NCBI GenBank assembly: GCA_026417675.1
Contig: JAOACV010000006.1
Coordinates: 1 to 12,654 of the forward strand
Direction of reading: 5' to 3'
DNA length: 12,654 nucleotides
DNA from: Verrucomicrobiia bacterium
Lineage (GTDB): Bacteria > Verrucomicrobiota > Verrucomicrobiia > CAIQCK01
Below are positions 7,045-12,654 of this stretch, piece after piece. The position numbers and the translations under genes were made by a program. The first letter of the stretch is position 1; each line of letters opens with the position of its first letter. Below the pieces are notes generated by a model that saw nothing but the letters and a program-made list of their open reading frames with translations, ran no database searches and was not told the DNA's origin.

Positions 7045-7955
7045 GTCTCGATGCAGAACTGGAGCGCCCTCTTGGCCTGCGCGAGCTTGTTGCCGGCCAT
7101 TGAGCCGGAGGTGTCGAGCACGAACGCCACGTCCTTGGGCACGACGCGGCTGCTCTTGATCTCTCCGGGCGACGCGAGCAGCAGGAAGTAGCCGTCGCCG
7201 TGATCGTTGCGGTAGGTCATCAGATTGACGCCCACATCGGCGTCCTCGGCCGAAAAGACGATCTGGAAATCCGTGTCGGGCCGGACGTTTCTGCTCTCGA
7301 ACCCGACGGTGGCGCGGGTCGCGCCGTGGCGGCGAATCTCAATGTTGTGACTGGGCGAGTAGATCGTCTTGAGCGGCCGCCGGGTCGCCAGTTCGACCTT
7401 CACGCTGACGGTCTTGATCGGCGCGGCGGAGAATTTCTCGGTATTGAGCGGATAGACGTAGCTGACCAGCCCGCTGTCGGCGCGAAGCACCTGCGTGTAA
7501 GCGAGCGTGATGCGTTTGCGACCGTGCGGCTCGATGGGGAAGATGCGGACCTTGAACAGGTCGCGCCCGGCGTATTCCAGCAGGGCCGGGTCGCGCATCT
7601 TGCGGACGATGTCCTCGTAGATGCGGCGCGCCTTGTCGGCAGGCAACAGCTCGGCCTCGACCTGCCGGCCGCCGATTTCCATGGTGAACTTGTTGATCTG
7701 CGCCCCCTTCGGCACGGGGAAGAGGTAGGCGCCCTCGAGGCGCTGAGGATTCGGGTTGTAGAATTCCTGATCAATGGCCGTGGTGGCAACCTGCCCGTCA
7801 ATGTTGACGCGGACGTGGTGGTAGGCCACCTCCAGCGGCGCGAACGTGTAGTGGCCGTGCGGCACGCGCGTCGGCGTGTGGATGACAATGAAGCCGTCGC
7901 CGAGCGCGGCGCTGGTGATTCCGAACAGGGTCAGGAGCGGTATCCAAGTTTTCAT
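6969..7955 (-). CDS. VIT-vWA protein, N-terminal reading frame (frameshifted at the 3' end)
   Basis: The start at the ATG at 7955 gives a signal peptide (MKTWIPLLTLFGITSAALG, cleavage near residue 19). The frame is open to 8018, but the extra codons run into a palindromic repeat at 8000-8032, so the longer start is unlikely. Residues about 38-158 form a VIT domain (vault protein inter-alpha-trypsin), with 'QEFYNPNPQRLEGAYLFPVP' and 'ELLPADKARRIYEDIVRKM' typical of it. Residues 275-303 start a vWA domain with an intact metal site 'DTSGS' (Asp281, Ser283, Ser285). After Glu303 (codon 7047-7049) the frame diverges into an arginine- and serine-rich tail unlike the family, and ends at a stop overlapping 6969. 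The next frame carries the expected continuation. Related bacterial proteins are secreted or envelope-bound adhesion or scaffold-like proteins. The exact role here is unknown. It lies downstream of the oxidoreductase gene and just upstream of a second vWA gene. Confidence 0.82.
   Translation of the reverse strand: MKTWIPLLTLFGITSAALGDGFIVIHTPTRVPHGHYTFAPLEVAYHHVRVNIDGQVATTAIDQEFYNPNPQRLEGAYLFPVPKGAQINKFTMEIGGRQVEAELLPADKARRIYEDIVRKMRDPALLEYAGRDLFKVRIFPIEPHGRKRITLAYTQVLRADSGLVSYVYPLNTEKFSAAPIKTVSVKVELATRRPLKTIYSPSHNIEIRRHGATRATVGFESRNVRPDTDFQIVFSAEDADVGVNLMTYRNDHGDGYFLLLASPGEIKSSRVVPKDVAFVLDTSGSMAGNKLAQAKRALQFCIETASATRTVLRSFVSQPRPSRSSTSS
7041..7046 (-). other. Frameshift site in the VIT-vWA gene
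   Basis: On the minus strand the upper frame reads ATC GAG ACA GCC TCA, while the conserved continuation needs AGC CTC AGC GAC GAG GAC CGT TTT. The change equals one missing base or two extra bases between the GAG at 7049-7047 and the CTC at 7041-7039. No X-XXY-YYZ slippery heptamer is present at this point, which argues against programmed -1 frameshifting. A genuine mutation or an assembly error is more likely. Confidence 0.75.
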
Positions 7956-7999
7956 GCACCGCATTGGACGGCGGTGGATGAAAAATGCTCCCGAAGACA

Positions 8000-8032
8000 C
8001 AAGGAACGGCGGTTGCAAACCGCCGCTCCTTG
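8000..8032. repeat. Palindromic repeat, 15-bp arms (CGGCGGTT core)
   Basis: Left arm 8000-8014 and right arm 8018-8032 match at 14 of 15 positions around a GCA loop, forming a very stable hairpin with the core CGGCGGTT/AACCGCCG. It lies between the oxidoreductase stop and the VIT-vWA start. On the minus strand it is followed 14 bp later by five T residues, too far for a canonical intrinsic terminator. It could still weaken read-through or protect an mRNA end. It looks like a dispersed intergenic repeat, because a shorter version with the same core occurs at 10924-10945. Confidence 0.7.
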
Positions 8033-8048
8033 ACTACAACGCCCCGGC

Positions 8049-8071
8049 GAGCGCGTTCGGAGAACGCGCTC
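8049..8071. repeat. Perfect palindromic repeat, 10-bp arms (GAGCGCGTTC)
   Basis: GAGCGCGTTC, loop GGA, GAACGCGCTC: a perfect 10-bp stem 10 bp downstream of the oxidoreductase stop codon. It has no T tract. It sits 16 bp from the larger palindrome at 8000-8032, so the spacer carries two unrelated stem-loops in tandem. Possible roles are partial termination or mRNA 3'-end protection; equally it may be a mobile-repeat remnant. Confidence 0.65.
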
Positions 8072-8081
8072 CACCAACCGC

Positions 8082-9299
8082 TTAAGCCCTCAGACCTTCC
8101 AGACCCGCGTCAATCTTCTCGGCCGACTTGAGCATTTCCTGCCACGTGACGGTCTTTTTGCGTCGGGTGGCGGTCCGGCCGAGGATGGCGATGAGGTTGC
8201 TCTGCACGCTCGGCGCGACGGTCGGGTTGGCGTAGTTCTTGCCGGTGATGCTCTTGTAGAACGTGGCGATGTTGGCGCAGGCGCCTTCCTTGTAGATCGC
8301 GCTGGTCTTGCCGCCGCGATAGAAGCTGTCGGCATCGCCGCGGATCATCACCTCGCCGCCGTATTCGGTCAACAGGACGCCCTTGGAGCCGAACATGTTC
8401 GCGACGATGCCGCCCTTGGCGCCGAACATCTTGGCTTGGAACGAACTGAACGTGAAGCCGACGTTGTCGGGATATTCGAAGACGCAGGTGTAGTTGTCCC
8501 ATGTGTCGCCTATGAGACGGCTCTTGCGGCCGCCCGTGCCGGTGCATCGCAGCGGCGGCACGCGCATGATCCAGTTCATCACATCGAGCGAATGGATGTT
8601 TTGCTCGACGATGATGTCGCCGGAGAGGCGCTGGTCGTGCGCCCAGTCGCGCAGGCGGCCTTCGACGTCGGGGCTGGCGCCGCGGTCGCGCAGCGGGCCG
8701 CAGTGATACCACGCCTCGCCGAAGCAGAACGTGCCGAGCGCGCCGGCGTGGACGCGCTTGAGCGCCTCGATGTAGAACTCGTTGGCGCGGGTTTGGAAGT
8801 CCACCAGAAAACAGAGCTTCTTCTCGGTCGCCAGCTTGCCGAGGCGGGCGATGGTCTGGCAGCCGGGCACGTCCACCGCGAGGGGCTTGGCGACAAAGAC
8901 GTGCTTGCCCGCGGCGACGGCGGCCTCGGCCTGTTCGGGATGGAAGTAGGGCGGGCTTTCGATGGCCACGGCGTCCACGCCGGCCTCCATCAGCCTCTTG
9001 TAGCCGCTCAGGCCGGTGAACCGGCAGTGGGCGGGAATCTGGAATTTGTTGCCGGCCTCGTTCACGCGGTCCTCGAAATAGTCCGCGCAGGCCGTGATGG
9101 TGTAGCCGCCGTGCTGCACGAAGAGGTCGGCGATCCACTTGCCACGGCCGCCGCACCCGATGAGGCCGAGTTTGATCTTCGGCCCGTCAGGCGCTTGAGC
9201 CTGCGCCAGGGCGGGTGTGACCGCCGCGGCGCCGGCCACGGCGAGGAAATCGCGGCGGGTCAGCGGTCGAGCTTGAGAGGTGATTTCGTCAAAGGCCAT
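8082..9299 (-). CDS. Tat-exported Gfo/Idh/MocA-family oxidoreductase
   Basis: The 405-residue protein has a twin-arginine signal: 'TRRDFLAVAGAAA' (14-26), with likely cleavage after A-Q-A near residue 34-36. The Rossmann fold follows, with the nucleotide-binding 'GLIGCGGRG' (45-53). 'VFVAKPLAVDVPGC' (134-147) is the Lys-Pro motif characteristic of the family. 'VEQNIHSLDVMNW' (231-243) supplies the probable active-site His236 and Asp239. Members oxidise or reduce sugars, inositols or related compounds with NAD(P). Tat export suggests folding with bound cofactor before release to the periplasm, a pattern common in Planctomycetes and Verrucomicrobia. The substrate cannot be read from the sequence. 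The ATG at 9299 is supported by GGAG (9307-9310) 7 bp upstream and by the complete Tat signal. It is the first gene of a minus-strand block with the vWA genes, although two stem-loops separate it from them. Confidence 0.92.
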   Translation of the reverse strand: MAFDEITSQARPLTRRDFLAVAGAAAVTPALAQAQAPDGPKIKLGLIGCGGRGKWIADLFVQHGGYTITACADYFEDRVNEAGNKFQIPAHCRFTGLSGYKRLMEAGVDAVAIESPPYFHPEQAEAAVAAGKHVFVAKPLAVDVPGCQTIARLGKLATEKKLCFLVDFQTRANEFYIEALKRVHAGALGTFCFGEAWYHCGPLRDRGASPDVEGRLRDWAHDQRLSGDIIVEQNIHSLDVMNWIMRVPPLRCTGTGGRKSRLIGDTWDNYTCVFEYPDNVGFTFSSFQAKMFGAKGGIVANMFGSKGVLLTEYGGEVMIRGDADSFYRGGKTSAIYKEGACANIATFYKSITGKNYANPTVAPSVQSNLIAILGRTATRRKKTVTWQEMLKSAEKIDAGLEGLRA

Positions 9300-9667
9300 C
9301 GTTGTTCTCCGGTGAATGGTTTGTCAGATGATGGTTGCCATCAATACGCCGGGCGCACTTGTAGCCGATGTGTCAGACCTGCCGCAAGCGGAAAGGACGG
9401 CGCAAAACAGCGCCGCCGTGGACCCCGCTTAGTTGATTGCGCGGGCCGAAGCGCGTCTTGCGCGCCATAACCCGCCGGCGACGCCCGATCCTCGGCCACG
9501 TGCTCGCGCCGGTCGGCTTTCTGCCGAAAGAAGTAGGGAGCGGGCGTGGTCACGGCGAGTGTATGCCATGGAGATGTTGCGATTGCTGTCAGTATTGGCT
9601 GGCTTTTTGGCCGAAGATCATTTGAATAGCCGGCCAACCGAAACCATCAGAAGGCACGATTACAAAC
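9300..9667. promoter_or_regulatory. Divergent intergenic region with unassigned promoters and small palindromes
   Basis: This 368-bp spacer separates two divergently transcribed genes, so promoters for both must lie here. I found no convincing -35/-10 pair in either direction. Open frames through it (for example 9341-9637 on the minus strand) are Arg/Pro/Ala-rich with no domain and look spurious. Three small palindromes are present: TGATGG-TTG-CCATCA (9329-9343), 30 bp upstream of the oxidoreductase start and a possible operator; CGGCGC-AAAACA-GCGCCG (9398-9415), similar in style to the other GC-rich repeats; and TTGGCCG-17 nt-CGGCCAA (9607-9637), about 30 bp upstream of the propeller-protein start. 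Confidence 0.4.
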
Positions 9668-10921
9668 ATGAAGCGAAACATCGTTACTCAAATCACAGTG
9701 TTGGGCGCCGTGCTTTTCGCCGGCGCGCAGGCAATGGGCGCGGGTTTTGACTGGCCGCAGTGGCGCGGGCCGGACCGCACCGACGTGTCAAAGGAGACCG
9801 GCCTGTTGAAGAAATGGCCGGCGGGCGGACCGAAGCAGCTCTGGGTCTTCAACGACGCCGGCCTCGGTTACTCCGGTTTCTCGATCGTCGGCGGCAAGCT
9901 TTTCACAATGGGCGCGCGCGGCAATACCGAGTTCCTGATCGCGCTGGACGCCCACACGGGCAAGCAGCTCTGGGCGACCGAGATGGGCGCGATGTTTGAG
10001 AACGCCTGGGGCGGCGGGCCGCGCGGCACGCCGACGGTGGACGGCGACCGCGTGTATGCGCTCAGCGGCCAAGGCAGTCTCGTCTGCGCCGAGGCGGCGG
10101 GCGGCAAGCTGCTTTGGAAATGCACGATGAGCGATTTTGCCGGCCGGGTCCCCAAGTGGGGCTACGCGGAATCGCCCTTGGTGGACGGCCGCCAAGTCGT
10201 CTGCACCCCCGGCGGACCGCAGGGCGCGATGGTCGCACTCGACAAGATGACCGGCAAGCTGATCTGGCAGTCCAAGGACATCACGGACACCGCCGAGTAT
10301 TCCTCCATCATCGTCGCCGACTGGAACGGCGCCCGGCAATACATCCAGTTGACGATGCAGCACGTCTTCGGCATCGCCGCGAAGGACGGCCGACTGCTCT
10401 GGCAAAGCGACTGGCCCGGCAAGGTCGCCGTGGTGCCGACGCCGATCTTCCGCGACGGCTGCGTCTATGTGTCCTCCGGCTACGGCATCGGCTGCAAAAA
10501 GATCAAGCTCGGCCCGAATAACGAGGTCACCGAGGTGTTCAGCAACACCGTCATGGTCAACCATCACGGCGGCGTCATCCTGGTCGGCGACCATCTCTAC
10601 GGCTTCTCCGACAAGGAAGGCTGGGTCTGCCAGGACTTCAAGACCGGCGAGAAGGTCTGGGCCGAGAAGCAGGCCCTCACCAAGGGCGCCATCGCCTGCG
10701 CCGACGGGATGTTCTATTGCCTCGAAGAGAAAAGCGGCACGGTGGTCCTGATCTCCGTCTCGCCGAAGGGTTGGGAAGAACACGGACGTTTCCAACTCAG
10801 CCCGCAGTCGCAGAAACGCAGTCCCAGGGGCAGGATTTGGACGCACCCGGTCATCTCCAACGGCAAGCTGTATCTGCGCGACCAAGAACTGGTCTATTGC
10901 TACGACGTGAAGCAGAAGTAG
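9668..10921 (+). CDS. Exported PQQ-like beta-propeller repeat protein
   Basis: The 417-residue protein begins with a signal peptide (MKRN, hydrophobic 8-23, cleavage near A-M-G-A 22-25), followed by 'WPQWRGPDRTDVS' (29-41), a hallmark entry sequence of this group's propeller proteins. Several PQQ-type blade motifs follow: 'ALDAHTGKQLWATE' (92-105), 'AEAAGGKLLWKC' (141-152), 'ALDKMTGKLIWQSK' (190-203), then 'DGRLLWQS' and 'FKTGEKVWAEK' further on. These A-x-D-x-x-T-G-x-x-x-W repeats form a seven- or eight-bladed propeller. There is no CxxCH haem motif, and I see no clear set of catalytic residues of a quinoprotein dehydrogenase, so a binding or scaffold role is as likely as an enzymatic one. 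The ATG at 9668 is chosen for the signal peptide. AGAAGG lies about 13 bp upstream, further than usual. It is transcribed away from the oxidoreductase and may share regulation with it. Confidence 0.88.
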   Translation: MKRNIVTQITVLGAVLFAGAQAMGAGFDWPQWRGPDRTDVSKETGLLKKWPAGGPKQLWVFNDAGLGYSGFSIVGGKLFTMGARGNTEFLIALDAHTGKQLWATEMGAMFENAWGGGPRGTPTVDGDRVYALSGQGSLVCAEAAGGKLLWKCTMSDFAGRVPKWGYAESPLVDGRQVVCTPGGPQGAMVALDKMTGKLIWQSKDITDTAEYSSIIVADWNGARQYIQLTMQHVFGIAAKDGRLLWQSDWPGKVAVVPTPIFRDGCVYVSSGYGIGCKKIKLGPNNEVTEVFSNTVMVNHHGGVILVGDHLYGFSDKEGWVCQDFKTGEKVWAEKQALTKGAIACADGMFYCLEEKSGTVVLISVSPKGWEEHGRFQLSPQSQKRSPRGRIWTHPVISNGKLYLRDQELVYCYDVKQK

Positions 10922-10923
10922 GC

Positions 10924-10945
10924 GCGGCGGTGAATCAACCGCCGC
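10924..10945. repeat. Palindrome between convergent genes (GCGGCGGT core), possible bidirectional terminator
   Basis: GCGGCGGT, loop GAATCA, ACCGCCGC: a perfect 8-bp GC-rich stem 2 bp after the propeller-protein stop. It covers the stop codon (10935-10937) of the convergent membrane-protein gene. It has no T tract on either side, so it is not a canonical intrinsic terminator, but its place between two converging genes fits a shared transcript-end role. It shares the core CGGCGGT/ACCGCCG with the palindrome at 8000-8032. Confidence 0.55.
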
Positions 10946-12638
10946 CGCCCCCTGCGCGCCGATAGAGGCGCACAAACCGCCCGGAAAACGACAGCGGCGT
11001 TGGCGGATGCACGCCGCTGGCCGGGAAACTCTGCATCAATTCAAACCCCGCCGGCGGCGAAGGCGCGGCACGTTCCTCAACTTGCACGACATAATCGCGC
11101 GGCGCGCGCGGGTCGCTCACCAACCGCAGCCGACTGAAGTCAAACGCCGGCATCTCATAGGGTCCGGGCGACCTCGGCGCGCCTATCGCGCTGCCCGCGG
11201 GCACCTCGCGGCAGATGAACTCGCCCGCATCATCCCGCGAAGTCCGCGTGAAACTCGTCAGATAAACGCCTGCCGCGCAAATCGCGCCCAGCCCGATCAA
11301 CCCCGCCACCACCGCGCGCGCCAGACGCGGCCACGAACCGGTCAGCGCCGCCGCGATGAACACGCACAGCAGCGGCACCAAGAACGTCGCGAACCGGACC
11401 GTGTGCGCCTGGCCGGCCTCCGATCCCATCAGCCAGGCCGTGAACACCAGCCCGACCGCCGCATAGGTCGCCATGGCGCGGCCCCGCGCGGCGGACTCCC
11501 GCCACAGGCGCGCCGCGCCGAAGACAGCCGTCGCCACGCCGACCAAGCCCAGTGTGCTCGGCAACGCTCCCGCCACGTAGAACAATGGCCCCAGCAATCC
11601 GACCGCAGGTTCGCGCACCTGGCGATAGCCGGCCAACTCCTCGCGCAACACATCGAGGTTGGCGAAGAAGTAGGGATTGAACGCCAGATAAAACGCCCCC
11701 GCCACCAACACCGCGAGGCCGACCGGCCGCGCCAGCTGCGCGAGGTAGTTCGGAACCGTGAACTCTTTCGCGGCGCGCATGGAGGCGTGGAGACCCAGCG
11801 CGGCGATCAGAAACGGCGCGAACAGGGTGACGATAGTATTCAGCGCACACGCCGTCGCCGCCCCGCCGGCCGCCGCAGCGCCGAACCACGCGCGACGGCT
11901 GCCCGACGCGCCCGCGCGCCACGCCAGCCACGCCGCCAGCGTGCCATAGAACCCCGCCGGCAGATGCGGGTTGACGAAGTGCGAGAAGGACAGCGAGAGC
12001 GGCGAGAGAAGCCAGAGGAGCGCGGCGGACCATCCGCACAGGGAGCGCGGCGCGCCGGCGGCGATTTCGCGGCCAAAGAAGAAAAGGAGCACGGCGATGC
12101 CGATGTTGTAGAGGACCATGAGCACACGACCGGCGATGTAGAGACGGGCGATGTCCTGCGGGTGGTCGGCGTAGTGGACCCCCTCGCCGCAGATGCGACC
12201 AAAGCCGAGCAGATGCGCGAGCGTCATCGCCGCGCCGACTCCATAGACGTGCAGGCCGCCGTATTCGACCATGCGCGGGTTGAAGTCGAGCTGCCGCGGC
12301 TTGAAGTTCGCCAGTCCCAACAGCGTGAGTCCCTCGTCGGGCGAATCGGTGAAAAGCAGGTAACGACGCACGAGCCGTGGCAGATCGAGGTCTTCCTCCG
12401 CCGGCTGCATCGTCAGCATCGCGGCGTGCCGGTCGCGCACGCCCAGCTCTCGCGCCGTGCGAGCTGACAATTCATCGCGCACCTTGTTCACGCTTTCGCC
12501 CAACAGCGCCACGCGCCGCGCGGAGGGCAGACCCCAATCAATCCCGATCAAACCGCACGCCAGACCGACGACGATGACAGACGGCAGCGCCAGACGCGGC
12601 AACCAGGACGCAAGCAGTGGTGGGCTACTTTCGGCCAT
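10935..12638 (-). CDS. Polytopic membrane protein, GT-C / GT39-like glycosyltransferase (putative)
   Basis: The 567-residue protein has a first membrane segment at about 16-33 followed by 'GIDWGLPSARRV', then a long soluble loop (about 37-127) where GT-C enzymes place their first periplasmic loop. About nine further hydrophobic segments follow, including roughly 131-147, 167-189, 203-217, 225-241, 262-284, 303-321, 347-377, 389-405 and 416-460. 'SFSHFVNPHLPAGFYGTLAAW' is split across 217-237 and resembles the membrane region of GT39/ArnT-like proteins. A soluble C-terminal part (about 465-567) ends in 'GRFVRLYRR', as in several related proteins. Such enzymes transfer a sugar from a polyprenyl-phosphate donor to an extracytoplasmic acceptor. 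The expected acidic pair in the first loop is not certain, so the family call is moderate. The ATG at 12638 has GGAG (12648-12651) 9 bp upstream. The gene end overlaps a palindrome shared with the convergent gene. Confidence 0.65.
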   Translation of the reverse strand: MAESSPPLLASWLPRLALPSVIVVGLACGLIGIDWGLPSARRVALLGESVNKVRDELSARTARELGVRDRHAAMLTMQPAEEDLDLPRLVRRYLLFTDSPDEGLTLLGLANFKPRQLDFNPRMVEYGGLHVYGVGAAMTLAHLLGFGRICGEGVHYADHPQDIARLYIAGRVLMVLYNIGIAVLLFFFGREIAAGAPRSLCGWSAALLWLLSPLSLSFSHFVNPHLPAGFYGTLAAWLAWRAGASGSRRAWFGAAAAGGAATACALNTIVTLFAPFLIAALGLHASMRAAKEFTVPNYLAQLARPVGLAVLVAGAFYLAFNPYFFANLDVLREELAGYRQVREPAVGLLGPLFYVAGALPSTLGLVGVATAVFGAARLWRESAARGRAMATYAAVGLVFTAWLMGSEAGQAHTVRFATFLVPLLCVFIAAALTGSWPRLARAVVAGLIGLGAICAAGVYLTSFTRTSRDDAGEFICREVPAGSAIGAPRSPGPYEMPAFDFSRLRLVSDPRAPRDYVVQVEERAAPSPPAGFELMQSFPASGVHPPTPLSFSGRFVRLYRRAGGGGG

Positions 12639-12654
12639 AGGAAAAGACTCCAGC

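Noticed and set aside
7041..7050. Programmed -1 frameshifting in the VIT-vWA gene
   Set aside because: No slippery heptamer at the shift point and no obvious stimulatory hairpin immediately downstream. Mutation or assembly error is simpler.
9341..9637. 98-codon open frame on the minus strand in the divergent spacer
   Set aside because: No domain, no ribosome binding site that I can see, biased composition, and it covers the region needed for two promoters.
9607..9637. TTGGCCG/CGGCCAA inverted repeat upstream of the propeller gene as a riboswitch or operator
   Set aside because: Only 7 bp with a 17-nt loop, and no conserved aptamer-like core is visible. It may be chance in GC-rich DNA.
9788..10975. 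Open frame of 395 codons on the minus strand opposite the propeller gene
   Set aside because: The opposite frame contains repeated PQQ-type blade motifs and a signal peptide. This frame has only low-complexity Ala/Asp/Val/Leu-rich sequence.
11007..12467. Open frame of 486 codons on the plus strand opposite the membrane protein
   Set aside because: The translation is extremely Arg/Gln/His/Ala-rich with no domain. The opposite strand encodes regular membrane segments and a signature-like GT-C region.
1..12654. CRISPR array, tRNA or rRNA genes, insertion sequence, phage or integrase genes
   Set aside because: I found no regularly spaced direct repeats, no tRNA-like cloverleaf and no transposase or integrase motifs on either strand.

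Overview
The window is GC-rich, densely coding bacterial DNA with seven intact or nearly intact genes, one partial gene at the left edge and one gene fragment. The gene types point to the Verrucomicrobiota, or more broadly the Planctomycetes-Verrucomicrobia group. They include a Tat-exported Gfo/Idh/MocA oxidoreductase, a secreted WPQWRGPDR-type PQQ-like propeller protein, secreted VIT/vWA proteins and small GC-rich palindromes scattered between and within genes. This assignment is inferred from protein style. There is no rRNA or marker tree to confirm it.

Layout: 1-2896 (+) holds the end of an unrecognised protein, then 10 bp later a large two-domain enzyme (sugar nucleotidyltransferase fused to a galactokinase-like GHMP kinase). 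It converges, with only 7 bp between stop codons, on rho (2904-4034, -). After the rho leader comes a + strand remnant of a VapC-type PIN toxin (4267-4479). Then 4522-9299 is a minus-strand block, in transcription order: Tat-exported oxidoreductase, two palindromes, a VIT-vWA protein split by a frameshift near 7045, and a second vWA protein that starts 15 bp after the VIT-vWA stop behind a strong ribosome binding site. A 368-bp divergent spacer (9300-9667) separates this block from the propeller protein (9668-10921, +). That gene converges on a polytopic GT-C-like membrane protein (10935-12638, -).

How the genes fit together: the two vWA proteins look like one envelope or periplasmic module. 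The oxidoreductase and propeller protein are typical exported proteins of this group, with unknown substrates. The nucleotidyltransferase-kinase looks like a sugar-salvage enzyme (phosphorylation then nucleotide activation), and the GT-C-like protein could use activated or lipid-linked sugars, but nothing here links the two directly. I see no CRISPR array, tRNA, rRNA, intact insertion sequence or recognisable defence island. The most notable points are (a) the kinase-nucleotidyltransferase with an unusual substrate-loop sequence, (b) a palindromic repeat that appears to have inserted in frame into the vWA domain of the VIT-vWA gene, and (c) the frameshift in that same gene.
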